From Thioclava pacifica DSM 10166 (GTDB taxonomy: Bacteria > Pseudomonadota > Alphaproteobacteria > Rhodobacterales > Rhodobacteraceae), in contig NZ_AUND01000023.1 in assembly GCF_000714535.1 (NCBI RefSeq), positions 372,001 to 436,000 on the forward strand: DNA of 64,000 nt. The letters run 5' to 3'. The notes below the pieces were generated by a model. The model worked only from the letters and a program-made list of their open reading frames with translations. It made no database searches and was not told where the DNA came from. Positions 7,728 to 16,981 of the stretch are shown piece by piece; the stretch's first letter is position 1, and each line of letters begins with the position of its first letter. The translations under genes were made by a program, and so were the position numbers.

Positions 7728-10499
7728 TCAGTTGCCCGCCCGCTTCGCACCCGAGGCGATCGCGTCGCGCAGACGGTTTTCCAGCGCCTCCTGGCGCGAC
7801 TGTGAATGCAGTTTCAGACCGAACATGTCCTTGACGTAGAAGCTGTCGACCACCTGCGCCCCGTAGGTCGCGATCACCGCCGAGGAGATCGAGATGTTGT
7901 TCGAAGCCAGCGCCCGCGTCAGGTCATAGAGCAGGCCGGGGCGGTCGCGCGTATCCACCTCGATGATCGTGTAGATATCCGAGCCCTCGTTGTCGAAGGT
8001 GATATGGGTCGGGAATTTGAACTCCCGCTCGCGCTTCTTGATCTTGTCGCGATCCTTGAGCGCATCGCGCGCGACCACTTCGCCCTTCAGCGTCTTTTCG
8101 ATCATGCCGCGCAGGCGGGGCAGCTTGGAGGCCTCGTAGGGATGGCCCTCGGCATCCTGAATCCAGAACACCGCCGTCGCATAGCCGTCCTTCGACGTAT
8201 AAGTGCGCGCGTCGACGACATTCGCCCCGACCAGCGCCAGCGCGCCCGCAAGACGCGAGAAGATACCGGGGTGGTCGGCCAGTGCGAAACTGGCCCGCGT
8301 GGCGTCGTGATCGTCATCGGGATGCAGGTCGATGCGGATCTCGTCATCGCCCAGCCCGCGCAACAGCCGCGCGAAGATCTCGTGATTGGCGGTATTGAGC
8401 GATTGCCAATAGGGATCGTAATGGCGCCCGAGTTCGGCGCGGATCTCGCGCGCATCCCAATCGCCCAGCGTATCGAGCACCTCGCGCAGCGCACGTTTGG
8501 CCTCGTCGGTGCGCTGCTCGCGATTGACCGCCTCGAGCCCGTGCTCGAGCGCAAGCGATGTCTCGGCATGGAGCTTGCGCAGCAGCGTCGCCTTCCAGTT
8601 GTTCCACACGTTCGGCCCAACGCCGCGAATGTCGCAGACGGTCAGCACGGTCAGCAGATCGAGCCGCTTGCGCGACTTCACCTGCCGCGCGAAATCACGG
8701 ATCGTGCGCGGGTCCGAAAGGTCGCGTTTCTGCGCCACGTCCGACATCAGCAGGTGATGGCGCACCAGCCATTCGACCGTCTCGCATTCCTCCTGATTGA
8801 GCCCAAGCCGCGGCGCGACCTTGCGCGAAATCTTGGCCCCCAGGATCGAGTGATCCTCGGGTCGGCCCTTGCCGATGTCATGGAGCAGCAGCGCCACGTA
8901 GAGCACCTTGCGATTGATCCCCTCTTCGAGGATATGCGAGCTCAGCGGCAGGTCCTCGATCAGCTCGCGCCGCTCGATCTGTGCCAGCGTCGAGACGACC
9001 TGGATCGTGTGTTCGTCCACCGTGTAGCTGTGATACATGTTGAACTGCATCATCGCCACGATCGGCTCGAATTCCGGGATGAAGGCGGCCAGCACGCCCA
9101 ACTCGTTCATCCGCCGCAGCGCGCGCTCCGGGTTGCCGTGTTTCAGCAGCAGATCGAGAAAGATCCGCTGCGCCTCGCGGTCGTTGCGCATATCTTCGTC
9201 GATCAGATCGAGATTGGCCGAAACCAGACGCATCGCATCGGGGTGGATCAGCATCCCCGTGCGCAAGCCTTCCTCAAAAAGCCGCAGCAGGTTCACCGGA
9301 TCGGCGAGGAAAGCCTTTTCATCGGCGACATTGATGCGCCCGTTTTCCTCGAAATAAGGTGCCTTGAGCTTGCGCCGGCGGCGGAAGATCCGTTGCAGCA
9401 CGGGAGCGTTCTTGACGTGCTGGGCTTCGAGCTTGGTCAGGAAGATCCGCGTCACATCGCCCACGGCGGTCGCATGGCGGAAATAATCCTGCATGAAGAC
9501 CTCGACCGCGCGGCGCCCCGCGAGATCGCGATAGCCCATGCGCTCGGCCACCTCGACCTGCATGTCGAAGGTGAGCTGATCGGCGGCGCGGTGTGCGATC
9601 AGGTGGAGATGGCAGCGCACCGCCCAGAGGTAATCTTCGGCATCGTGGAAAGTGTCGTATTCCTCGGGCGAGAATGCGCCGATTTCCATCAGCTCGCGAG
9701 CGCGGCCGACATGGTGGATATACTTGCCGATCCAGTAGAGGGTTTGCAGGTCGCGCAGGCCACCCTTGCCCTCCTTGACGTTGGGTTCGAGCACGTAGCG
9801 CTGGCCACCCTGACGGCGGTGGCGTTGTGAACGCTCGGCCAGTTTCGCCTCGATGAACTCGGCCTCGCTACCCTCGAAAAGATCGTGACGCAGCCGCAGC
9901 GAAAGCGCCTCGGCCAGTTTCTCGTCACCGCCCACGCAGCGATGTTCGAGAAGGGCGGTACGGATCGTGATGTCCTCGCGACCGAGCCGGATGCAATCGT
10001 CGAGCGTGCGCGAGGAATGGCCGACCTTCAGCTTCAGATCCCACAGGATGTAGAGCATGGATTCGACCACGCTCTCGGCCCAGGGGGTGATCTTGTAAGG
10101 GGTGAGGAACAGCAGGTCGACATCGGAATGGGGCGCCATTTCGGCGCGGCCATACCCGCCCACCGCGAGCACCGCAAAACGTTCGGCCTCGGTCGGCGTG
10201 CCCAGCCGGTGCAGCCGGGTCGTGGCGACCCGCAGCACCGAGCGCACGATGCCGTCGGTCATCTGCGCATAGGCCTCAACAGTGGCGCGCGCAGCACGCG
10301 GATGGGTCAGGAAGTCCGTCTCGATCCAGTCATTGGCGCGGGCGCGCTCTTCGGCAAGGAAGGCCACTGTCGCGGCGCGGATCTCGCGCGGTTCGCTCAG
10401 ATCGCCGATCGCGGTGTCGAGCGCGTCGAAAAGAAGGTCGTCCTTCAGAAGGAGGGGCGCCCCGGAAAGGTCCGGGGCGATGTCGGTCTTGGTGCTCAC
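7728..10499 (-). CDS. glnD: PII uridylyltransferase / uridylyl-removing enzyme
   Basis: GlnD senses glutamine and uridylylates or deuridylylates PII proteins to control nitrogen assimilation. The 923-residue protein has the full architecture: a nucleotidyltransferase domain (GGYGRAEMAPHSDVDLLFL, about residues 115-135), an HD hydrolase domain (LLLHDIGKGRPEDHS, about residue 500) and two C-terminal ACT domains (ADHPGIFSRLAGAL and DTRDRPGLLYDLTRAL). I chose the GTG at 10499 (MSTKTDIAPD). Upstream sequence in frame is not conserved-looking and there is no better ATG. It overlaps nothing and precedes murJ by one base. Confidence 0.97.
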   Translation of the reverse strand: MSTKTDIAPDLSGAPLLLKDDLLFDALDTAIGDLSEPREIRAATVAFLAEERARANDWIETDFLTHPRAARATVEAYAQMTDGIVRSVLRVATTRLHRLGTPTEAERFAVLAVGGYGRAEMAPHSDVDLLFLTPYKITPWAESVVESMLYILWDLKLKVGHSSRTLDDCIRLGREDITIRTALLEHRCVGGDEKLAEALSLRLRHDLFEGSEAEFIEAKLAERSQRHRRQGGQRYVLEPNVKEGKGGLRDLQTLYWIGKYIHHVGRARELMEIGAFSPEEYDTFHDAEDYLWAVRCHLHLIAHRAADQLTFDMQVEVAERMGYRDLAGRRAVEVFMQDYFRHATAVGDVTRIFLTKLEAQHVKNAPVLQRIFRRRRKLKAPYFEENGRINVADEKAFLADPVNLLRLFEEGLRTGMLIHPDAMRLVSANLDLIDEDMRNDREAQRIFLDLLLKHGNPERALRRMNELGVLAAFIPEFEPIVAMMQFNMYHSYTVDEHTIQVVSTLAQIERRELIEDLPLSSHILEEGINRKVLYVALLLHDIGKGRPEDHSILGAKISRKVAPRLGLNQEECETVEWLVRHHLLMSDVAQKRDLSDPRTIRDFARQVKSRKRLDLLTVLTVCDIRGVGPNVWNNWKATLLRKLHAETSLALEHGLEAVNREQRTDEAKRALREVLDTLGDWDAREIRAELGRHYDPYWQSLNTANHEIFARLLRGLGDDEIRIDLHPDDDHDATRASFALADHPGIFSRLAGALALVGANVVDARTYTSKDGYATAVFWIQDAEGHPYEASKLPRLRGMIEKTLKGEVVARDALKDRDKIKKREREFKFPTHITFDNEGSDIYTIIEVDTRDRPGLLYDLTRALASNNISISSAVIATYGAQVVDSFYVKDMFGLKLHSQSRQEALENRLRDAIASGAKRAGN

Positions 10500-10551
10500 T
10501 GCTCGGTCTCGTCCCTTCTCGGGCCCTCTGCTGATATGGAAGGGCGCGGGA

Positions 10552-11727
10552 TCAGAACCCGGCCCCACCGAAGCTGCGCGGCGCGGGGTCGATCACCACG
10601 GCCTGGCCGTTCTGGACCTGCGCGATGGCAAGCCCGCGTTCATTGGTGCCGTCGGGCAGCAGGCGGAACACGCCGTTCACGCCGACAAAGCCCGAGGGCT
10701 GGGTTAGCGCCTGCTTGGTCAGCGCGTTCGCGTTGCCCGATTTGACGAGCGCGCCGATCGCAGCGATGCCGTCATAGCCGAGCCCTGCGATCGCGAGCGG
10801 CGCCGAGCCGTAGGCGGCTTGGTAGCGTGAAGCGAATTGCGCCTGAAGACCCGGATCGGGCTTGGCGAACCAGCCGCCCTGCACGCCCGGAAGCGCCAGC
10901 GTCGCCGGCGGGATATCCCAGCGCGTGAGGCCCATATATTGCGTCGTCTGCGGGTTGACGCCCTGTTCGGACATCAGCTGCGTGAGCAGCGGCAGCGCAC
11001 CCGCGGTATCGGCGGTCATGAAGACCGCATCCACATCTCCCGCTTTCACGCGGCCCGCAATCTGCGGCGTCGCATCAACGAGACCCTGCTGCGAGAACGG
11101 ATAGGACGCGACGCCCGCGAGCGACCCGCCCCGGCGCGAGATCGCGGTCTGGATCGCCTGTGCGCCGATCTCGCCCGCGGTGGTCTGCTCGTGCACGACC
11201 ATGATCCGACGCTTGCCCTGACGCACCGCGTAGGACACGAGCCGGTTCGCGGTATTCTCAAAGGTCGGGCCAAGCACGAAGACATTGCCACCGGCAACGC
11301 TGGTGACGTTCGAGAAGGCGAGCACGTTGACGTTGCGCGAGGCAACCGCGAGGCCTGCCGCATTGGCCGATTCCGCATAGACCGGCCCGAGGATGATCTT
11401 CGCACCCTCATCGACCGCCTTGCTCGCCATCGCTGCGGCCTGCGCCGGGCTGCCGGCGGTGTTGTAGACCTGAAGGTCGATCTTCACGCCCTGCAGATCC
11501 GCGATCGCCATATTCGCGGCATTGCGCAGCTGGGCGGCAAGCGTCTCGTCCCCGGCATTGCCCGACCCTGCCGGCACCAGCAGTGCGACCTTCACCGGCG
11601 CGTTCGTGTCAATGCGCTGGCCGGTATTTCCGGTGCCTCCGGGCTGACAGGCAGCAAGCCAGAACAGCGCGAAAATTGCGACGATTCGGGCGGCGAGGGC
11701 ACGGGGGTTACGGAGAAGATCAAACAT
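10552..11727 (-). CDS. LppC-like periplasmic-binding lipoprotein (penicillin-binding protein activator family)
   Basis: The 391-residue product has a lipoprotein signal (hydrophobic core, lipobox LAAC near residue 27). Its mature part has a type I periplasmic-binding fold: KVALLVPAGSGNAGDETLAAQ, then a long alpha/beta receptor-family region (ILGPVYAESANAAG, FSNVTSVAGGNVFVLGP). The LppC family includes LpoA, the activator of penicillin-binding protein 1A, but that role is unproven here. It is divergent from rsmI with a gap of about 115 bp. This lpoA-rsmI-yraN order is common in proteobacteria and supports the family call. Confidence 0.88.
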   Translation of the reverse strand: MFDLLRNPRALAARIVAIFALFWLAACQPGGTGNTGQRIDTNAPVKVALLVPAGSGNAGDETLAAQLRNAANMAIADLQGVKIDLQVYNTAGSPAQAAAMASKAVDEGAKIILGPVYAESANAAGLAVASRNVNVLAFSNVTSVAGGNVFVLGPTFENTANRLVSYAVRQGKRRIMVVHEQTTAGEIGAQAIQTAISRRGGSLAGVASYPFSQQGLVDATPQIAGRVKAGDVDAVFMTADTAGALPLLTQLMSEQGVNPQTTQYMGLTRWDIPPATLALPGVQGGWFAKPDPGLQAQFASRYQAAYGSAPLAIAGLGYDGIAAIGALVKSGNANALTKQALTQPSGFVGVNGVFRLLPDGTNERGLAIAQVQNGQAVVIDPAPRSFGGAGF

Positions 11728-11843
11728 GCTACGTCCTTTATGGGCGTTCGGGAAAACTGGTTCGCAACGCGCTGCAGCGCGCGCCAGAGCCTACGCATAA
11801 CCCGGCGCGAAGTAAACGATCCAGGCAGCGGATGAGAGGGCCC

Positions 11844-12752
11844 ATGCAGGAGCCAGACAAAACCGGCAAGACCATGCCGAGCGGTGAGGTGCAAACGCGC
11901 GGCAATGGCGGGCTCGCACCCGGGCTCTACTTCATCGCGACCCCCATCGGGGCCGCGCGCGACATCACCCTGCACGCGCTTGACCTGCTGCGCTCGGCGG
12001 ATGTGCTGGCTGCCGAAGACACGCGCAGCCTGCGCCACCTTATGGAGATCCACGGCGTGTCGCTCGCCGGGCGCCCGCTGCTCGCCTATCACGACCATAA
12101 CGGGGCGGCGATGCGCCCGAAAATCCTGCGCGCGATCGAAGAGGGTCGCAGCGTCGTCTATGCCTCGGAGGCCGGCACGCCGCTGGTCGCGGACCCTGGC
12201 TATCAGCTCGCACGCTCGGTGATCGAGGCGGGATTTGCGCTGCACAGCGCCCCGGGGCCTTCGGCGGTGCTGACCGCGCTGACACTCTCGGGCCTGCCGA
12301 GCGACCGGTTCCTTTTCGCGGGTTTCGCCCCGAACACACGTGGCGCACGGCGCAACTGGCTTGCGGAGTTCAAGCCGATCCCCGCGACGCTGGTATTTTA
12401 TGAGAGCCCCAAACGCATTCGCGAAATGTTAGGGGATTGCGTGCAAGTGTTCGGTGGAGAACGGCAAGCGGCGTTGTGTCGCGAATTGACCAAACGCTTC
12501 GAAGAGGTACGCCGGGGCAGCCTGAGCGAGATCTCTCAAAGTTTGGCTGAGGCCCCGGTGAAGGGCGAAATCGTCCTCGTGATCGATCGTGCCCATGCGG
12601 TGGAGATCGGGGAGGAAGAGCTTGAGGCACGGCTGCGCGAAGTCATGGCGCAGGCAAGCCTGCGCGATGCCGTCGATGAGGTTGTAGCCCAGACCGGGCT
12701 GCCACGGCGCAAGGTCTATCAAGCCGCGCTGGCACTGGAGAAAGAACAATGA
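11844..12752 (+). CDS. rsmI: 16S rRNA 2'-O-ribose C1402 methyltransferase RsmI
   Basis: This 302-residue tetrapyrrole-methylase-fold enzyme methylates the ribose of C1402 in 16S rRNA using SAM. Diagnostic segments are GLYFIATPIGAARDITLHAL, LAAEDTRSLRHL, ASEAGTPLVADPGYQL, SAPGPSAVLTALTLSGLPSD and FYESPKRI. The start is uncertain: ATG 11844 has AGAGGG three bases upstream and ATG 11832 has a weaker AGG at better spacing. The stop overlaps the yraN start by four bases (ATGA), so the pair is translationally coupled. Confidence 0.95.
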   Translation: MQEPDKTGKTMPSGEVQTRGNGGLAPGLYFIATPIGAARDITLHALDLLRSADVLAAEDTRSLRHLMEIHGVSLAGRPLLAYHDHNGAAMRPKILRAIEEGRSVVYASEAGTPLVADPGYQLARSVIEAGFALHSAPGPSAVLTALTLSGLPSDRFLFAGFAPNTRGARRNWLAEFKPIPATLVFYESPKRIREMLGDCVQVFGGERQAALCRELTKRFEEVRRGSLSEISQSLAEAPVKGEIVLVIDRAHAVEIGEEELEARLREVMAQASLRDAVDEVVAQTGLPRRKVYQAALALEKEQ

Positions 12753-13114
12753 GCGGAGCTTTGTCCTACTATTCCGGGCTCGCCGCCGAAGAGCAGGTGG
12801 CGCGTCTTTACGAGCGCGGTGGCCGCGAGGTGACCGCACATCGCTGGCGTGGTCGTTTCGGGGGCGAGATCGACCTGATCGCGCGCGACGGTGACACGTT
12901 GATTTTCATCGAAGTGAAGAAATCGCGCAGCCATGCCCGGGCGGCCGAACGCCTGAGCCCGCGTCAGATGCGGCGGATCTGCGTTTCGGTCGAGGAATAC
13001 CTGATGCGCCATCCGGTTCCGGCCAATACGAACCGCAAGGTCCGCTTCGATCTGGCGCTGGTCGACGAGGTTGGCCAGATCCGGGTTCTGGAGAATGCCT
13101 ATCTCGGAATGTGA
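12749..13114 (+). CDS. yraN: YraN/UPF0102 nuclease-fold protein
   Basis: The 121-residue protein belongs to UPF0102, a small family with a Holliday-junction-resolvase-like nuclease fold. It shows GGEIDLIARDGDTLIFIEVKK at about residues 38-58, carrying the E-D-ExK residues typical of this fold, and ERLSPRQMRRI after it. The cellular role of YraN is not established. The start codon overlaps the rsmI stop (ATGA). gshB follows after 59 bp. Length and motif are standard. Confidence 0.93.
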   Translation: MSGALSYYSGLAAEEQVARLYERGGREVTAHRWRGRFGGEIDLIARDGDTLIFIEVKKSRSHARAAERLSPRQMRRICVSVEEYLMRHPVPANTNRKVRFDLALVDEVGQIRVLENAYLGM

Positions 13115-13173
13115 GTTGAGATTGCATTGGCGCGCGCCACATTGCATCAAGGCTGCAATGAAAGGGGGCGCGA

Positions 13174-14115
13174 ATGGGTTTGAAAGTCGCAATTCAGATG
13201 GACCCGATCGAAGCGATCGATATCGGGGCCGACAGTACCTTTCGCATCGCCGAGGAGGCGCAGGCGCGGGGACATGAGCTGTTCTACTATACGCCTGACC
13301 GGCTGATTTATCGCGAGGGGCGGATTCTTGCACGAGGCTGGCCGCTGACGGTCCGTCGCGAGCGGGGCAATCATTTCACGCTTGGCGAGGAAATCGAGGT
13401 CGATCTGGCGGGTTGGGATGTCGTCTGGCTGCGTCAGGACCCGCCCTTCGATATGGGCTACATCACCACGACCCATCTGCTCGAGCGGATCCATCCGCAG
13501 ACGCTCGTCGTCAACGATCCGTTCTGGGTGCGCAACTCGCCCGAGAAGCTTCTGGTGCTGAATTTCCCCGATCTCACGCCGCCGACCCTGATCGCACGGG
13601 ATCTTTCCGTGATTCGCGATTTCAAGGCCAAGCATGGCGACATCATCCTCAAGCCGCTCTACGGCAATGGGGGGGCAGGGGTGTTCCGGCTTGACCCGAA
13701 CGACCGCAATCTCTCCTCGCTGCATGAGCTCTTCATGGGCATCAATCGCGAGCCGCTGATCGCACAGAAGTTCCTGCCCGCGGTCTCGAAGGGCGACAAG
13801 CGGATCATTCTCGTCGATGGCGAGGCGGTCGGCGCGATCAACCGGGTACCCGCCGAGGGCGAGACCCGTTCGAACATGCATGTCGGCGGGCGGCCCGAAA
13901 AGGTCGAGCTGACCGAGCGTGATCGCGAGATCTGTGCGACGATCGGGCCGGTTTTGCGTGAGAAGGGACAGATCTTCGTCGGGATCGACGTGATCGGAGA
14001 CTGGCTCACGGAGATCAACGTGACCTCGCCGACCGGCATCCAGGAGCTCGAGCGGTTCGACGGTGTGAACATCGCGGCGCGGATCTGGGAGGCCATCGAG
14101 GCGAAGCGAGGCTGA
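13174..14115 (+). CDS. gshB: Glutathione synthetase
   Basis: GshB ligates glycine to gamma-glutamylcysteine with ATP, giving glutathione. The 313-residue protein has the GshB layout: N-terminal domain [20 protein letters not shown], then an ATP-grasp domain with [38 protein letters not shown] and [19 protein letters not shown] near the C-terminus. The start has AAAGGGGG upstream. The esterase gene follows after one base, suggesting one transcript from rsmI onwards. Confidence 0.97.
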   Translation: MGLKVAIQMDPIEAIDIGADSTFRIAEEAQARGHELFYYTPDRLIYREGRILARGWPLTVRRERGNHFTLGEEIEVDLAGWDVVWLRQDPPFDMGYITTTHLLERIHPQTLVVNDPFWVRNSPEKLLVLNFPDLTPPTLIARDLSVIRDFKAKHGDIILKPLYGNGGAGVFRLDPNDRNLSSLHELFMGINREPLIAQKFLPAVSKGDKRIILVDGEAVGAINRVPAEGETRSNMHVGGRPEKVELTERDREICATIGPVLREKGQIFVGIDVIGDWLTEINVTSPTGIQELERFDGVNIAARIWEAIEAKRG

Positions 14116-14116
14116 T

Positions 14117-15025
14117 ATGTCGATCCGGCTCACATACCTGAACGCCTGGCTGCGGATCGCGGCCAAGCCGATGGTGCGGCGCTTTCGTGACCCGGTTGCG
14201 ACGCGGCGCGAAATGGAGCGGATGGCGAGCTGGGTGGTGCGCGAGCCCAAAGGCCTGTGCCTCTTGCAGACTCGGCTCGGGGAGCGGCCCGCCCTTTCGC
14301 TTCGGGTGGGTCCGACAGCCCAGGGCGCTGTGATCCTTTACTTCCATGGCGGCGGCTATGTCGCGGGTTCGCCCTGGATGTATCGCGGGCTCGCCGCGCG
14401 CTTGGCGCAACTGAGCGGGCTTGAGGTGGTCGCCCCCGACTATCGGCTCGCCCCCGAAGCGCCCTTTCCGGCGGCGCTCGAGGATGCGGAGGCGGGCTTC
14501 GACGCGCTCATTGCTGCGGGCTACGAGCCCGGGTGCATCGTTCTGGCGGGCGACAGTGCGGGCGGCGGGTTGGCGCTGTCACTTCTGGGCCGGCTGTGCG
14601 GGCAAGGGCGGGCACCCGCGGGCGTGATCGCGTTTTCACCTTGGACGGATCTCACCTGTTCGGGGGCCAGCCTGCGCACGAATGCGAAGAGAGACGCGCT
14701 CCTGCCGGTCGAGCGGATCGGGGACACGGTCGATCTGGTGTTGCAAGGTCATCCCGCCAGCGATCCCGAAGCCTCGCCACTTTTTGCGACCTTCCCCAAT
14801 GCGCCGCCGGTTCTGATCCAGCATTCGATGACGGAGATTCTCGCCGATGATGCATTGCGCATGGCGGATCGGCTTCGTGCGTTCGATGCCGAGGTGACGG
14901 TGCAGAGCTGGCCCGACGCGCCCCATGTCTGGCAGTTCTTCGATGGGCGCGTGCCCGAGGCACGGGCCGCGCTGGAAGATGCGGCGAAGGCCGCGCGCGC
15001 GATGCTCAACCTGCCTGCGCGGTGA
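14117..15025 (+). CDS. Alpha/beta hydrolase of the hormone-sensitive-lipase family
   Basis: A 302-residue serine esterase-like enzyme. It has the oxyanion-hole motif in YFHGGGYVAGSP (about residue 75) and the nucleophile elbow GDSAGGGLALS (about residue 147). Candidate acid and base residues are in TEILADDALR and APHVWQFF near the C-terminus. YRLAPEAPFPAALED is typical of bacterial HSL esterases. The natural substrate is unknown; acyl esters are likely. The gene is one base behind gshB and its last 20 bases overlap the convergent comM gene. Confidence 0.92.
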   Translation: MSIRLTYLNAWLRIAAKPMVRRFRDPVATRREMERMASWVVREPKGLCLLQTRLGERPALSLRVGPTAQGAVILYFHGGGYVAGSPWMYRGLAARLAQLSGLEVVAPDYRLAPEAPFPAALEDAEAGFDALIAAGYEPGCIVLAGDSAGGGLALSLLGRLCGQGRAPAGVIAFSPWTDLTCSGASLRTNAKRDALLPVERIGDTVDLVLQGHPASDPEASPLFATFPNAPPVLIQHSMTEILADDALRMADRLRAFDAEVTVQSWPDAPHVWQFFDGRVPEARAALEDAAKAARAMLNLPAR

Positions 15026-16517
15026 TCCGATAACTCAGGGCTTCGGCGATATGGGGCTGACGCACTTCATCTTCTCCGTCGAGATCTGCGATCGTGCGTG
15101 CGACCCGCAACACCCGGTGATAGCCGCGCGCGGAGAGCCCGACACGTTCGGCCATGCGCGATAGCAATGCGCGCCCTTCGGTATCGGGCATCGCGATTTC
15201 TTCAAGCAACGCCCCTTCCGCCTCGGCGTTGACACGCACGTTCGGGGCGTGTGCAAAGCGCCGCGATTGCAGCGCACGGGCCTGCGCCACGCGTGCCGCG
15301 ACCGTCCCCGATCGCTCGCCCGATGCAGGCAGATCAAGATCGGCATAACGCACAGGCGGCACTTCAAGGCGCAGGTCGAACCGGTCCATCAGGGGCCCCG
15401 AGATCCGCGCAAGATAATCCTCGCCACAGGATGGCGCGCGCGAACAGGCCCGTTCGGGATCACCCAGATAGCCGCATTTGCACGGGTTCGCCGCCGCAAC
15501 CAGAAGGAAACGGCAGGGGTAGCGCATATGCGCATTGGCACGTGAGACGACGACCTCGCCGGTCTCGATCGGCTGGCGCAGGGTCTCGAGGACAGCGCGC
15601 GGAAATTCGGGGAACTCGTCCATGAACAGCACCCCGTTATGGGCAAGGCTCACCTCGCCGGGCCGCGCGCCGCGGCCGCCGCCGATCATCGCGGCCATCG
15701 AGGCAGTGTGGTGGGGCTCGCGGAAGGGGCGTGCACGCGAAATCCCGCCTTCGTCGATCAGCCCCGAAAGCGAGTGGATCATCGAGGTTTCCAGCATCTC
15801 CTCCGGGTTCATCTCGGGCAGGATCGAGGGCAGTCGCGCGGCGAGCATGGATTTGCCCGAGCCGGGCGCGCCGATCATCATCAGGTGGTGGCGGCCTGCA
15901 GCGGCGATCTCCAGCGCGCGCTTGGCGCGTTCCTGCCCCTTCACGTCGCGCAGGTCGCGTGGGTGCGGATCAGGCGAGATGAGGCCGGGACTGGCCGGAT
16001 CGAGCGGGGTACGCCCGCTCAGATGGTCGATCGCGGCGGAGAGGGTGGCGGGCGCGATGACTTCGGCAGCGCCGACCCAGGCGGCCTCTGCACCGGAGCC
16101 TTTCGGACAGATCAGGCTGCGCTCGCTGGTCGCGGCGGCCATCGCGGCGGGCAGGGCGCCTGCGACCGCCAGCAAACGGCCGTCGAGCGACAGCTCTCCC
16201 AGCGCGACGAGGTTTTCCAACTTGTCGCGTGGCACAAGCCCGATTGCCCCCAGTAGCGCCAGCGCGATCGGCAGGTCGAAATGGGACCCCTCCTTGGGCA
16301 GATCGGCGGGCGAGAGATTGACGGTGATGCGCTGCATCGGAAGCGCCACGCCCAGCGCGCCGAGTGCCGCGCGCACCCGTTCGCGCGCCTCTTGCACCGC
16401 CTTGTCGGGCAGGCCGACGACAGCGAAGGCCGGAAGCCCGTCGGAGAGCGCGCATTGCACCTCGACCAGCCGGGCCTCCACCCCCTCGAATGCGACCGTG
16501 TAGCTCTGGCTGACCAT
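15006..16517 (-). CDS. comM: YifB/ComM-family Mg-chelatase-like AAA ATPase
   Basis: The 503-residue protein has an N-terminal Lon-like/ChlI domain (QCALSDGLPAFAVVGLPDKA), a central AAA+ domain with Walker A GAPGSGKSMLAARL, Walker B VLFMDEFPEF, and a C-terminal Mg-chelatase-associated region (ARGYHRVLRVARTIADLDG). A zinc-like cysteine cluster (PCKCGYLG...CSRAPSC) is present, as in ComM. ComM is a branch-migration helicase that helps integrate incoming DNA during natural transformation. Its presence does not prove competence here. The 3' end overlaps the convergent esterase gene by 20 bases. Confidence 0.93.
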   Translation of the reverse strand: MVSQSYTVAFEGVEARLVEVQCALSDGLPAFAVVGLPDKAVQEARERVRAALGALGVALPMQRITVNLSPADLPKEGSHFDLPIALALLGAIGLVPRDKLENLVALGELSLDGRLLAVAGALPAAMAAATSERSLICPKGSGAEAAWVGAAEVIAPATLSAAIDHLSGRTPLDPASPGLISPDPHPRDLRDVKGQERAKRALEIAAAGRHHLMMIGAPGSGKSMLAARLPSILPEMNPEEMLETSMIHSLSGLIDEGGISRARPFREPHHTASMAAMIGGGRGARPGEVSLAHNGVLFMDEFPEFPRAVLETLRQPIETGEVVVSRANAHMRYPCRFLLVAAANPCKCGYLGDPERACSRAPSCGEDYLARISGPLMDRFDLRLEVPPVRYADLDLPASGERSGTVAARVAQARALQSRRFAHAPNVRVNAEAEGALLEEIAMPDTEGRALLSRMAERVGLSARGYHRVLRVARTIADLDGEDEVRQPHIAEALSYRITAQAG

Positions 16518-16981
16518 ATCCCCTCCGGGTGCTGACCCCAGAGCTAGAGGAGCATGGTTGAGGAAAGGTTAACGCTTGATAAGGCGCCCGTGAGGGTGAC
16601 TCTTGGCACGACTCACTCTCTCGCACCCCGAGGGCGCGATCCGGCCGAGAGACTCCAATTGCTTGATATTGCGCGCGATTGCACATCGGTTTTCGCATTC
16701 TTGCGCAAGTTTCGGCACCGCAGCGTTACAGTCAGTCAAGAGTTCGTGAGCAGGCTTACGATATGTGTCGCTCAAGATCATGTGATAAGCTTGGCTTATG
16801 AATTTGAAATTTCTTTGTTTTTTCCGAAATTCGCGCGTCAAGGGCAGGGGATGCACAAAGTTACAGCTCAAAATCAACATTTCCGTGAGGAACCTTTTCA
16901 TGAGAAGCGCATTGTAAGAGCAATGCAGCCACTCGCATTAGGCTGCGTCCAAATGGGCGGGAGACCCAGGGAGATTGGTAA
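16518..16981. other. 464-bp non-coding leader between comM and rpoH
   Basis: No convincing gene is seen. The stretch from about 16640 to 16900 is clearly more AT-rich than its flanks (for example around 16795-16835). It probably carries divergent promoters for comM and rpoH. It holds a perfect 15-bp palindrome at 16785-16799. GGAACC at 16889 and TAAGA at 16915 could belong to an ECF-type promoter, but spacing and consensus do not decide it. Short open frames here lack ribosome binding sites and family resemblance. Confidence 0.5.
16785..16799. promoter_or_regulatory. 15-bp palindrome ATAAGC-TTG-GCTTAT
   Basis: Perfect 6-bp arms around a 3-base centre. It has the T-N11-A form seen in LysR-type regulator sites. 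The same arms recur at 48318-48332 with a different centre. It lies 182 bp upstream of rpoH. A role as operator is inference. Confidence 0.4.

Noticed and set aside
7806-9830. Long open frame on the plus strand (about 670 codons)
   Set aside because: It is antisense to glnD, which has complete domain motifs; its translation is Arg/His/Asp-rich with no family resemblance, typical of the opposite strand of a high-GC gene.
16886-16919. RpoE-type promoter upstream of rpoH
   Set aside because: GGAACC and TAAGA are present but the spacing is not typical and the -35 does not match the Rhodobacter RpoE consensus (TGATC type) as I recall it; kept only as a remark.
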